Of a stretch of DNA of 8,562 nt, positions 1 to 5,599 are shown piece after piece. The notes under the pieces are model-generated. The model worked only from the letters and a program-made list of their open reading frames with translations. It was not told the DNA's origin and did not search any database. The DNA lies in the NCBI GenBank assembly GCA_005772945.1, contig SXIE01000071.1:1-8562 (forward strand), given 5' to 3'. Source of the DNA: Pseudomonadota bacterium. Lineage in GTDB: Bacteria > Myxococcota > UBA9042 > PHBI01. The stretch's first letter is position 1, and each line of letters begins with the position of its first letter. A program made the translations under genes and the position numbers.

Positions 1-2
1 AG

Positions 3-905
3 GGCCCGCGCACCCGCACCACCATTCGCGCCGAGCTCGTGCTCGATGTTCCCGATCGCGCCCAGCGCGTCACCTGGACGCGCACCCTCGACCGTCAAGG
101 CGCGGCCTATCGCCTGACCGACGCGCGCGGCTGGGAGCGGCCCTCGGTCTTCGCCGATCCCGCCTACCGCGCCGCCACCGCCCCCCTTGCGCCGCCGCCG
201 CCGCGCCGCGACGACGACCAGCGCGAGGTGCTCTATGACGGCACGCGCCTCGCGATACGCCACGCCGCCGCCGGGCCGTGGATCGCGCGCGAGGTCTTGG
301 ATGGGCTGCCCGCGCGCCTCCTCGCGCAAGCGAACGACCTCGCCGATCTCGCGCTGCGCGGCTTCGGCGACTACCTCCAATGGGAGCCCGCCGCGCCCGA
401 CGCCGAGCATCCCGCGACGCTCGCCGGGCGCCCGGTCGTCTGGTCCACGGCCCGCCTCGATGCGGGCGTCGCGCCGGTCGACGCCACCGACGCCGAGCTC
501 GCCAGCTGGCGCGACCACCTCGTCCATTGGCGGACCTGGCTCGCCGCGACCCACACGCCGACGCGCATCACCGGCCGCATCGCGCGCGCGGATGCGCAAG
601 CGACCGTCGCTCGCGAAGAGCGCGAAGCGCTTGCCCGCGACGACGTGCTGGCGGCCGATCTTCTGATCGAGGGAACGGCGCGCGTCGAGGGCACCCAGGC
701 CCCGTTTGCGTTTCACCTCCAGCAGGGGCTCGAGCCGCTGCCGCCGGACGCGAACTTCGACTGGCCCGCCGAGGTCATGCCCGCCGCACGACCGCGTCCC
801 TGGCACATGATCCGCGAGGTCCTCGGCGACGAGCTCGCGCCGATCTACGCGGGCGACAGACCCGCCCCGGATCAGAAGAACGTGCCGACCCCGAGTCCCA
901 AGTAG
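3..905 (+). CDS. Hypothetical protein, 5'-truncated by the window edge
   Basis: I do not recognise this protein. The frame is open from the first bases of the window. The first possible start codon is a GTG at 39 with no ribosome binding site, and the reading upstream of it (ending RAELVLDVPD) looks like ordinary protein, so the true start probably lies outside the window. About 300 residues are visible. They are rich in Ala, Arg, Asp and Pro, with short beta-strand-like stretches (AELVLDV near the start, LLIEGTARVEG near residue 220), a proline run (LAPPPPRR) that may be a linker, and no hydrophobic segment long enough to span a membrane. Only one long frame here has ordinary codon use. The gene ends TAG at 903-905 and overlaps the 3' end of the convergent gene by 34 bp. 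No function is proposed. I am confident that it is coding and have no view on its role. Confidence 0.7.
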   Translation, partial: GPRTRTTIRAELVLDVPDRAQRVTWTRTLDRQGAAYRLTDARGWERPSVFADPAYRAATAPLAPPPPRRDDDQREVLYDGTRLAIRHAAAGPWIAREVLDGLPARLLAQANDLADLALRGFGDYLQWEPAAPDAEHPATLAGRPVVWSTARLDAGVAPVDATDAELASWRDHLVHWRTWLAATHTPTRITGRIARADAQATVAREEREALARDDVLAADLLIEGTARVEGTQAPFAFHLQQGLEPLPPDANFDWPAEVMPAARPRPWHMIREVLGDELAPIYAGDRPAPDQKNVPTPSPK

Positions 906-1696
906 AAGACGTCGCGAAACCCGCCCTGCAGGCGGATGACGACCTCGTCGGTGACCTTGACCTGCAGCCCGGCCAGGAAGTGGAGGATGGGCACGACGCG
1001 CGTCGGCAGTTCGGCGTTGCGATGTGTCGCGCGCGGCCAGTGCGCGCACTTGGCGACCGGCTCGACGCAGGACGGGAGGACGTCGGTCGTCTCGATATTG
1101 CCGACGAGGAAGCCGACGCCGAGCCCGGCCCCGACGAAGGCGCCGAAGGCCTTGGTGAAGGCCCAGTGCCGGCGGTAGGCGGCGTCGAGCGAGAGCATGT
1201 GGAGCCCCGACTCGGCGTAGGTCGCGGTGTCGGGGGTCTTGCCCGACTGTCGCCAGTTGCCGTAGGCGGGAACGAGCGCGGTCCAGTTGAGCTCGAAACC
1301 CCAGACGGTGCCGTCGTCGGGTCCGAGCTCGAGGCCGAGCGCGATCGACGGGGCGTTGTAGGCCTGCGACGCGTCGAAGAAGAGGCCGAACAGCTCCTTG
1401 GGAACCGTGGACCAACGCCCTGCCCCGATGATGAAAACGTGGGAGGGGCCTTCGGGCTCCTCCACCTTCTTGGGCTCGATCTTGGCGCGAAGTCCCGGCG
1501 CGGGCGCCAGGGGTCGGGCCTTGCCGAGGTCATCGATGATCGGTGCGGCCGGATCGGGGTGGGGGCGGGGCGTGGGGCCGGGCGGCGGATCGCCCTCGGC
1601 CCGCGCGGGCCCTTGGCGCAGGGCGACCAGCGCCATCGCCGCCGCGATCACCAAGCCGAAGCGGACCCCGGGAGTGCCGAACATCGCGGGCACCAT
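872..1696 (-). CDS. Probable secreted outer-membrane beta-barrel protein, uncharacterised
   Basis: The chosen start (ATG at 1696) gives 274 residues and opens with a signal peptide: short N-region with Arg, hydrophobic core GLVIAAAMALVAL, and a signal peptidase I-like site after PARA (about residue 33). A proline-rich linker (DPPPGPTPRPHPDP) follows. The rest has alternating polar/hydrophobic strands with Gly and aromatic residues, such as AFVGAGLGVGFLVGNIE and FRDVFYLGLGVGTFF. The last residue is Phe, as the BAM machinery prefers for outer-membrane barrels. Two Cys (CVEPVAKC) may form a loop disulfide. An ATG at 1684 also fits, with a weak GGTG upstream. ATG at 1747 would bury the signal sequence behind a long Arg-rich leader and cover the divergent tRNA promoter. 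The frame stays open to 1891 but would then be antisense to tRNA-Gln. I cannot assign a family, and transport, adhesion or a structural role are all possible. Confidence 0.72.
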   Translation of the reverse strand: MVPAMFGTPGVRFGLVIAAAMALVALRQGPARAEGDPPPGPTPRPHPDPAAPIIDDLGKARPLAPAPGLRAKIEPKKVEEPEGPSHVFIIGAGRWSTVPKELFGLFFDASQAYNAPSIALGLELGPDDGTVWGFELNWTALVPAYGNWRQSGKTPDTATYAESGLHMLSLDAAYRRHWAFTKAFGAFVGAGLGVGFLVGNIETTDVLPSCVEPVAKCAHWPRATHRNAELPTRVVPILHFLAGLQVKVTDEVVIRLQGGFRDVFYLGLGVGTFF

Positions 1697-1725
1697 GGCC
1701 GTTCTGGGCCGCCGAGACAAGCCCG

Positions 1726-1753
1726 TTGACACGCCGCGCGCGCGCATGATACG
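1726..1753 (+). promoter_or_regulatory. Sigma70-like promoter for tRNA-Gln / rplY
   Basis: A perfect -35 hexamer TTGACA lies at 1726-1731. A 16-bp spacer leads to GATACG at 1748-1753, a weak -10. A TACGAG at 1750-1755 with an upstream TG is the alternative. Transcription would begin near 1760, about 40 bases before the tRNA. The site sits just upstream of the minus-strand outer-membrane protein gene, making the intergenic region divergent. The -35 match is exact. The -10 choice is uncertain. Confidence 0.55.
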
Positions 1754-1799
1754 AGCGCCCCCCACTTGCCGCCGGGAACCCCGCGGCGACTGCGCCAAC

Positions 1800-1871
1800 A
1801 GGGGCGTCGTCAAGTGGTAAGACACGGGTTTTTGGTTCCCGCACTCGCAGGTTCGAATCCTGCCGCCCCTA
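1800..1871 (+). tRNA. tRNA-Gln (anticodon UUG)
   Basis: A complete cloverleaf can be drawn. The seven-base-pair acceptor stem pairs 1800-1806 with 1864-1870 (A1-U72 then G/C pairs). The D stem is GTC/GAC around AAGTGGTAA. The anticodon arm is CGGGT-TTTTGGT-TCCCG, with TTG in positions 34-36 and a U-U mismatch at the base of the loop. The T arm is GCAGG-TTCGAAT-CCTGC. The discriminator is A1871. CCA is not encoded, so it must be added after processing. The body closely matches bacterial tRNA-Gln reading CAA and, by wobble, CAG. It lies 61 bases ahead of rplY on the same strand with no evident terminator, so it is probably cut out of a tRNA-mRNA precursor. Confidence 0.95.
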
Positions 1872-1932
1872 TCCCGCATCTCGAGGGCCACCGCTTACCC
1901 CGGACCGGCCCGTAAGTTCAAGGCACGCCACC

Positions 1933-2634
1933 ATGACGACCAAAGCGACGACGACCAGCCGCCCCTCCCTCCAGCTCGCGCTGCGCTCGGCCACGGGCAA
2001 GGGGCCCAATATCCGCCTGCGCGCCACGGGCGTCGTTCCCGCCGTCGTCTACACCAAGGGCAAAGACGCGGTGTCGGTCCAGGCGGACCCGAAGGCGGTC
2101 GTGGCCATCCTGCATGGGCCGCTCGGGCGCAACAGCGCGATCGATCTGCAGATCGCCGGCGAGAAGACCACGCGCCTGGCCGTCATCAAGGAGTTCCAGA
2201 TCCACCCGGTCAAGCGCACGATCGAGCACCTCGACTTCTGGGAGATCACCCCGGAGACGATGCTGACGGTCGCCGTCCCGTTCGCGGGCGAGGGTCGTTC
2301 GGACAGCGAGAAGCAGGGTGGTCGCACGCGCATCACGCGCGACGACATCATGATCCGCGCGAAGCCCGCGGACGTGCCGGCCAAGGTGAGCTTCGACCTG
2401 ACGAAGCTGGCCTACGGCGACCACAACATCACGATCGGCCAGATCCCGCTGCCGAGCGGTGTGACCGCGGTCTACAAGCACGATTACAGCCTCATCCAGA
2501 TCTTCACGACCAAGTCGGCCGAAGAGAAGGCCGAAGAGGCCGAGAAGGCCGCGAAGAAGGATGACAAGAAGGCCGCCCCGGCAGCAGCTGGGAAGGCCGC
2601 AGCGGCCCCCGCCGCCGCCGCCAAGAAGAAATAG
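1933..2634 (+). CDS. rplY: 50S ribosomal protein L25 (bL25, CTC/TL5 long form)
   Basis: bL25 binds 5S rRNA in the central protuberance of the large subunit. This 233-residue protein is the long CTC/TL5 type. The N-terminal 5S-binding domain (about residues 10-100) has family features such as LRSATGKGPNIRLRATGVVPAVVY and IKEFQIHPVKRTIEHLDF. A C-terminal beta domain follows to about residue 190 (VAVPFAGEG, DIMIRAKPADVPAKV, ITIGQIPLPSGV). The last roughly 40 residues are an Ala/Lys/Glu tail, probably disordered and RNA-binding. The ATG at 1933 has AAGG about nine bases upstream. The gene is followed 28 bases later by pth, the common rplY-pth pairing. E. coli L25 is much shorter and lacks the second domain. 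Confidence 0.95.
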   Translation: MTTKATTTSRPSLQLALRSATGKGPNIRLRATGVVPAVVYTKGKDAVSVQADPKAVVAILHGPLGRNSAIDLQIAGEKTTRLAVIKEFQIHPVKRTIEHLDFWEITPETMLTVAVPFAGEGRSDSEKQGGRTRITRDDIMIRAKPADVPAKVSFDLTKLAYGDHNITIGQIPLPSGVTAVYKHDYSLIQIFTTKSAEEKAEEAEKAAKKDDKKAAPAAAGKAAAAPAAAAKKK

Positions 2635-2662
2635 CCCACAGCCAACCTGAGGTGGGCGCGTC

Positions 2663-3253
2663 GTGCCCTCGATCATCGTCGGCCTTGGAAACCCGGGCTC
2701 GGGATACGCGAAGAACCGCCACAACATCGGCTTCATGGTGGCCGATGCGGTGGCGTCGTCGATCGTTGCGGGCGGTGTGGGCGGCGGTTGGCGCGAGAAG
2801 TTCCACGGGCATTGGGTGCGCGGGACCGCGGGCGGCAAGGACGTCCTCGTGCTCAAGCCGATGACGTACATGAACCTCTCGGGGACCTCGGTCGGGGAAG
2901 CGGCGACCTTCTACAAGACGCCGGTCGGTGAGGTCATCGTCGTGCACGACGAGCTCGATCTCCCGTTCGGGGTCGTGCAGGTCAAGCTCGGTGGTGGGCA
3001 TGCCGGGCACAACGGGCTGCGCTCGATCTTCGAGCACTTCGGCAAGGACTTCGTGCGCGTGCGCTGCGGGATCGGGCGCCCGAAGTTCGGGGACGTGTCG
3101 AACTACGTGCTCGGGGACTTCGGCGCCGACGAGGCGCCGGGCGTCGAGGCCTTCATTCAAGCGGGTGTGAAGGCGGTCGAGCTCGTCTTGTCCAAGGGGA
3201 TCGTCGCGGCGCAAAACGCGATGAATCCGAAGGCCAAGCCGGGCGGGAAATAG
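2663..3253 (+). CDS. pth: Peptidyl-tRNA hydrolase
   Basis: Pth cleaves the ester bond of peptidyl-tRNAs that drop off the ribosome, freeing tRNA for reuse. The 196-residue length is normal for the bacterial family. The active-site set is present: Asn10 in GLGNPG, catalytic His20 in NRHNIGF, Asn71 in KPMTYMNLSG, Asp96 in VVHDELDLPFG and Asn117 in GGHAGHNGLRS. The later GIGRP motif is also seen. The start is GTG at 2663 with GAGGTG eight bases upstream. A start further upstream would run into rplY. The gene is probably co-transcribed with tRNA-Gln and rplY, and is followed by a 224-bp gap before rpsF. Nothing looks damaged. Confidence 0.97.
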   Translation: MPSIIVGLGNPGSGYAKNRHNIGFMVADAVASSIVAGGVGGGWREKFHGHWVRGTAGGKDVLVLKPMTYMNLSGTSVGEAATFYKTPVGEVIVVHDELDLPFGVVQVKLGGGHAGHNGLRSIFEHFGKDFVRVRCGIGRPKFGDVSNYVLGDFGADEAPGVEAFIQAGVKAVELVLSKGIVAAQNAMNPKAKPGGK

Positions 3254-3254
3254 C

Positions 3255-3358
3255 CCGAGTCCGAGACCGAGGGCGGAGCGTAGGCGAAGCCGGAGCGGAG
3301 ACGAGGCGAAGCCGAGTTGAGACCGAGACCGAGTCCGAGTCCGAGTCCGAGACCGAGT
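3255..3358 (+). repeat. CCGAGW hexamer repeat tract with an inner 11-bp direct repeat
   Basis: Immediately after the pth stop come three hexamers (CCGAGT, CCGAGA, CCGAGG; 3255-3272). A GA-rich middle part follows, with AGGCGAAGCCG occurring identically at 3282-3292 and 3304-3314 (period 22). Six perfect head-to-tail CCGAGW units end the tract at 3323-3358, with fifth/sixth-base variants in the order A,T,T,T,A,T. On the other strand this reads as a Ser-Asp/Ser-Val run, but no gene is supported there. The tract lies in the pth-rpsF gap, upstream of the rpsF hairpin. It is a microsatellite-like array, likely variable in copy number. Any function is unknown. Confidence 0.85.
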
Positions 3359-3380
3359 TTCCGGCTTGCACTTTTCCCCC

Positions 3381-3422
3381 GCCCCCGGCATCTTCCCGCC
3401 CCCATCGGCGGGTGCCGGTGGC
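3381..3422 (+). promoter_or_regulatory. Large hairpin in the rpsF leader; candidate S6:S18 autoregulatory RNA or pth terminator
   Basis: A long near-perfect stem can be drawn. GCC (3381-3383) pairs with GGC (3420-3422), with one C-U mismatch above. CCGGCA (3385-3390) pairs with TGCCGG (3413-3418). A four-base bulge TCTT (3391-3394) follows, then CCCGCC (3395-3400) pairs with GGCGGG (3407-3412), closing a six-base loop. A second small hairpin (CCGAGAC/GTTTCGG, 3435-3451) lies between it and the rpsF start. A known leader RNA bound by the S6:S18 complex sits in this place in many bacteria. It has two stems separated by an unpaired CCG-containing region, and TGCCGG here could supply that in an alternative fold. 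Only TCTTTTCC follows the stem, so it is a poor but possible terminator. The structure is clear. Its role is inference. Confidence 0.5.
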
Positions 3423-3477
3423 TCTTTTCCTGCTCCGAGACGCCGTTTCGGGGCCGTAGTCCAAAGGAAAGAATCCC

Positions 3478-3876
3478 ATGTTTCTGCGCCGTTATGAGAC
3501 GGTGGTGCTCGTGAGCACGGACGCAACGGACGAGGCCGTCGACAAGACGATCGCCCGTATGCGCGAGGGTCTCGAGACCACCAAGGGCCGCGAGCTGCGG
3601 CTCGAAGACTGGGGCACCAAGCGCCTCGCCTACGAGCTGAATGGCAATCGCCGCGCCCATTTCCTCTATTTCCTCTACCTCGGCACCAACAAAGCGGTGG
3701 CCGAGATCGAGCGCCTCATGAAGATCACCGAGGCGGTGTCGAAGTACCAGACGGTCTTCCTCCAGGATCGCATCGATCCCGCGACGATCGACTTCGACAC
3801 GGAGCGCAAGTCGCTCACCGAGATGGCAAAACGCGCCAAGGCGAAGGCTGAGGCCCGGCGTGAGGCGGTGCAGTGA
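3478..3876 (+). CDS. rpsF: 30S ribosomal protein S6 (bS6)
   Basis: S6 pairs with S18 and binds the platform of the small subunit on 16S rRNA. The protein is 132 residues, normal once its charged C-terminal tail ([16 protein letters not shown]) is counted. It begins with the family hallmark RRYETVVLV, followed by [28 protein letters not shown] and the late [17 protein letters not shown] segment. The ATG at 3478 is preceded by AAAGGAAAG at 3463-3471, a strong ribosome binding site. The stop overlaps the start of rpsR, consistent with coupled, equimolar synthesis of the two partner proteins. The hairpin leader upstream may carry feedback control by the S6:S18 complex. Confidence 0.97.
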   Translation: MFLRRYETVVLVSTDATDEAVDKTIARMREGLETTKGRELRLEDWGTKRLAYELNGNRRAHFLYFLYLGTNKAVAEIERLMKITEAVSKYQTVFLQDRIDPATIDFDTERKSLTEMAKRAKAKAEARREAVQ

Positions 3877-4115
3877 TGCCGCGTAGCAATGGTGGCGGTA
3901 AGAAGAAGTCGTGCCCGTTCGCGAGCGACCCGCAGCTGGCGGCCGAACTGGATTACAAGAACCCCGACTTGCTCAAGCGCTTCGTGACGGACCGCGGCCG
4001 TATCGTGCCGCGCCGTATCTCGGGCGTGAGCGCGTTCTATCAGCGGCGCCTGGCGCTGCAGATCAAGCGCGCCCGGGCAATCGCTCTCCTGCCCTACGCG
4101 GCCAAGGGAGGCTGA
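3876..4115 (+). CDS. rpsR: 30S ribosomal protein S18 (bS18)
   Basis: S18 forms the heterodimer with S6 on the 30S platform. From ATG at 3876 it has 79 residues. The conserved core runs [19 protein letters not shown], then [20 protein letters not shown] and [10 protein letters not shown], preceded by a basic Lys/Gly/Ser-rich N terminus with one Cys (KKKSCPF). The stop of rpsF and this start share one base (TGATG). An in-frame GTG at 3873 is an alternative giving a four-base overlap. GAGGCGG at 3862-3868 is the likely binding site for either. The gene is followed by rplI after a single base, so the three genes are one translationally coupled operon. Confidence 0.96.
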   Translation: MPRSNGGGKKKSCPFASDPQLAAELDYKNPDLLKRFVTDRGRIVPRRISGVSAFYQRRLALQIKRARAIALLPYAAKGG

Positions 4116-4116
4116 G

Positions 4117-4566
4117 ATGCAGATCATTCTCACCAAAGACGTCGCCGACTTGGGCGGCGCGGGGCAGACCGTCAAGGTCAAGCCGGGCTATGGCGCGAAC
4201 TTCCTCATCCCTCGCGGTTTCGCGGTCCTGGCGACCTTGCGCAACCAGCGTGAGATGGCGCATCAGCGTCGCAAGATCGAGGCGACGGTCGTGCGCGAGA
4301 AGCAGAAGGCGGCCGAGCTCTCCAAGAAGATCCAGGGCCTCAGCGTCACGCTGACCCGGATCGTCGCGGCCGACGAGAAGGACAAGATCTTCGGCTCGGT
4401 GACGGCGCAGGACATCGCCGACGCTCTCCGCCTCGAGGGCTTCGTCCTCGACAAGCGCCAGATCGTCCTCGAGACGCCGCTCAAGTCGCTGGGCGTGTAC
4501 GAGGTCGCGGTCAAGCTGCATCGCGACGTGACGAGCTCGGTCAAGGTGTGGGTCGTCGCGGACTGA
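4117..4566 (+). CDS. rplI: 50S ribosomal protein L9 (bL9)
   Basis: bL9 binds 23S rRNA near the L1 stalk and reaches toward a neighbouring ribosome, helping frame maintenance. The 149-residue length is exactly typical. The N-terminal RNA-binding domain carries the family signature (MQIILTKDVADLGGAG, then VKVKPGYGANFLIPRGFAV). A long charged helix follows at about residues 41-75, then the C-terminal domain (KIFGSVTAQDIADAL, LDKRQIVLETPLKSLGVYEV). Start ATG 4117 has AAGGGAGG at 4104-4111, inside the end of rpsR. A terminator lies about 30 bases after the stop. In many relatives dnaB follows rplI. Here prmA does instead. Confidence 0.97.
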   Translation: MQIILTKDVADLGGAGQTVKVKPGYGANFLIPRGFAVLATLRNQREMAHQRRKIEATVVREKQKAAELSKKIQGLSVTLTRIVAADEKDKIFGSVTAQDIADALRLEGFVLDKRQIVLETPLKSLGVYEVAVKLHRDVTSSVKVWVVAD

Positions 4567-4597
4567 GGTCCGACGTCGCGCATGGGACCGATGACGG

Positions 4598-4623
4598 GGG
4601 CGCTTTGGCGCCCTTTGTCGTTT
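4598..4623 (+). terminator. Rho-independent terminator after rplI
   Basis: A perfect six-pair stem GGGCGC (4598-4603) / GCGCCC (4608-4613) closes a TTTG loop and is followed by TTTGTCGTTT. It sits 31 bases past the rplI stop and just before the prmA ribosome binding site, so it would end the rpsF-rpsR-rplI transcript. Its position also argues against the longer in-frame prmA start at 4582, which would place the hairpin inside the gene. Some read-through into prmA is possible, because I see no strong promoter between them. Confidence 0.75.
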
Positions 4624-4641
4624 GCATCGAGGAGCAAGCGA

Positions 4642-5586
4642 ATGGGCGACGACACCGACACGAGCACGGACACGAGCGATCTCCATTGGGTCGAGCTGCA
4701 GCTCCTATTACAAGAGCGCGATCCGTTCGCGCATGAGGCGCTCGACGCGGCGCTGCTCGGCATCACGCCCGGCGGGTTTGCGGTCGAGGCGTGGGACGCG
4801 CCCAAGTCGGAGAGGACGCCCGTCCCGCCCGGCTGGCTGCGCTACCTCATCTACGTCGGCGAGCCCGAGGCCGAGGCGGCGCAGGTCGCGATCGGGCAAG
4901 CCACCCTCGCGACGTGGCCCGAGGCGACGGTCTCGGTGTCCGCGCTGCCGCCGGGTTGGCGCGAGCGCTGGAAGGAGTACTTCAAGCCGATCCGCGTCGG
5001 GGACGCGCTCATCGTGACGCCACCATGGATCGAGGTGCCGCCGGAGCCGGGGCTGCGCGTGCTGGTCGTCGAGCCGGGCATGGCCTTCGGGACCGCGCAG
5101 CACGAGACGACCGCGCTCTGCCTCGAGGGGGTGGCGGCGCTCTACGCCGAGGGGCGCTCGTACCCGCGGGTCCTCGATGTGGGCACCGGGACGGGGATCC
5201 TCGGTATCGCGGCGGCGATGCTTGGTGCACAAACGATCGTCGGGACCGACATCGATCCGCAGGCGGTGCGCGCGGCGCGCGAGAACGCCGCGCTCAATCG
5301 GGCGACCACCTCGCATGCCTCCCTGAGCTTCGACACGACGCCGGTCGAGCGCGTCGACGGCCTCTGGGATCTGGTGCTCGCGAACATCCTGACGCCGACG
5401 CTCATCCTCCTGGCCGCGCCGATCACCGCGCGCGTGCGGCCCGGCAACGGGCGCCTGATGCTGAGCGGCATCTTGGCCGGCGAGCAGGCGGACGAGATCG
5501 TCGCCGCGTTTTCGGCGCAAGGGCTTCGCCACCTCGGGACGGCGGAGTGCCGCGGCTGGGTGCGCGTCGACTTCGCCCGCGATTAG
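4642..5586 (+). CDS. prmA: Ribosomal protein L11 methyltransferase
   Basis: PrmA uses S-adenosylmethionine to trimethylate residues of ribosomal protein L11. The ATG at 4642 has GAGGAG seven bases upstream and gives 314 residues. Features in order: an N-terminal substrate-binding domain (residues about 14-100), starting after a DT(S/T)-rich lead encoded by a 12-bp tandem repeat (4657-4677); a linker WRERWKEYFKPIRVGDALIVTPPW; PGMAFGTAQHETT, with FGTAQHETT starting at residue 149; the SAM-binding motif VLDVGTGTG (177-185); acidic GTDIDPQAV (Asp203); and DLVLANIL (244-251). The family usually has FGTG.H.TT. Here the fourth residue is Ala and the fifth Gln, probably tolerated. The gene is followed 13 bases later by rsmE, a common pairing. 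A 22-bp imperfect palindrome is embedded at 5217-5238. Confidence 0.95.
   Translation: MGDDTDTSTDTSDLHWVELQLLLQERDPFAHEALDAALLGITPGGFAVEAWDAPKSERTPVPPGWLRYLIYVGEPEAEAAQVAIGQATLATWPEATVSVSALPPGWRERWKEYFKPIRVGDALIVTPPWIEVPPEPGLRVLVVEPGMAFGTAQHETTALCLEGVAALYAEGRSYPRVLDVGTGTGILGIAAAMLGAQTIVGTDIDPQAVRAARENAALNRATTSHASLSFDTTPVERVDGLWDLVLANILTPTLILLAAPITARVRPGNGRLMLSGILAGEQADEIVAAFSAQGLRHLGTAECRGWVRVDFARD
5217..5238. repeat. 22-bp imperfect palindrome inside prmA, copy 1
   Basis: The site matches a perfect palindrome with half-sites GATCGTTGGTG and CACCAACGATC at 19 of 22 positions. It carries codons ATG-CTT-GGT-GCA-CAA-ACG-ATC, which use A/T-ending choices (CTT, GGT, GCA, CAA) that are uncommon in this gene. 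It shares the run TTGGTG(C/T)AC(A/C)AACGATC with the second copy in rsmE, in the same codon phase. Confidence 0.5.
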
Positions 5587-5599
5587 CGGGTCGTGCGCG

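Noticed and set aside
278..1729. Long plus-strand open frame of 483 codons spanning two convergent genes
   Set aside because: It is Arg/Ala/Gly-dominated and runs antisense to the signal-peptide-bearing outer-membrane gene. Long shadow frames are expected at this GC content.
1697..1891. N-terminal extension of the outer-membrane protein gene up to an ATG at 1891
   Set aside because: It would be antisense to tRNA-Gln and place about 65 residues ahead of the signal peptide.
1894..1916. Small hairpin CTTAC/GTAAG between tRNA-Gln and rplY
   Set aside because: Five pairs with a 13-base loop and no U-run, too weak to call a terminator or leader.
2937..2952. Perfect 16-bp palindrome TCGTCGTGCACGACGA inside pth
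   Set aside because: It is explained by the preferred GC-rich codons of the conserved VVHDELD motif and does not match the arms of the prmA/rsmE palindrome.
3255..3358. Hexamer array considered as a CRISPR array
   Set aside because: Units are six bases and directly adjacent, with no spacers and no cas genes nearby.
4582..4641. In-frame earlier ATG for prmA
   Set aside because: It would put the rplI terminator inside the gene and has no ribosome binding site. ATG 4642 has GAGGAG at good spacing.
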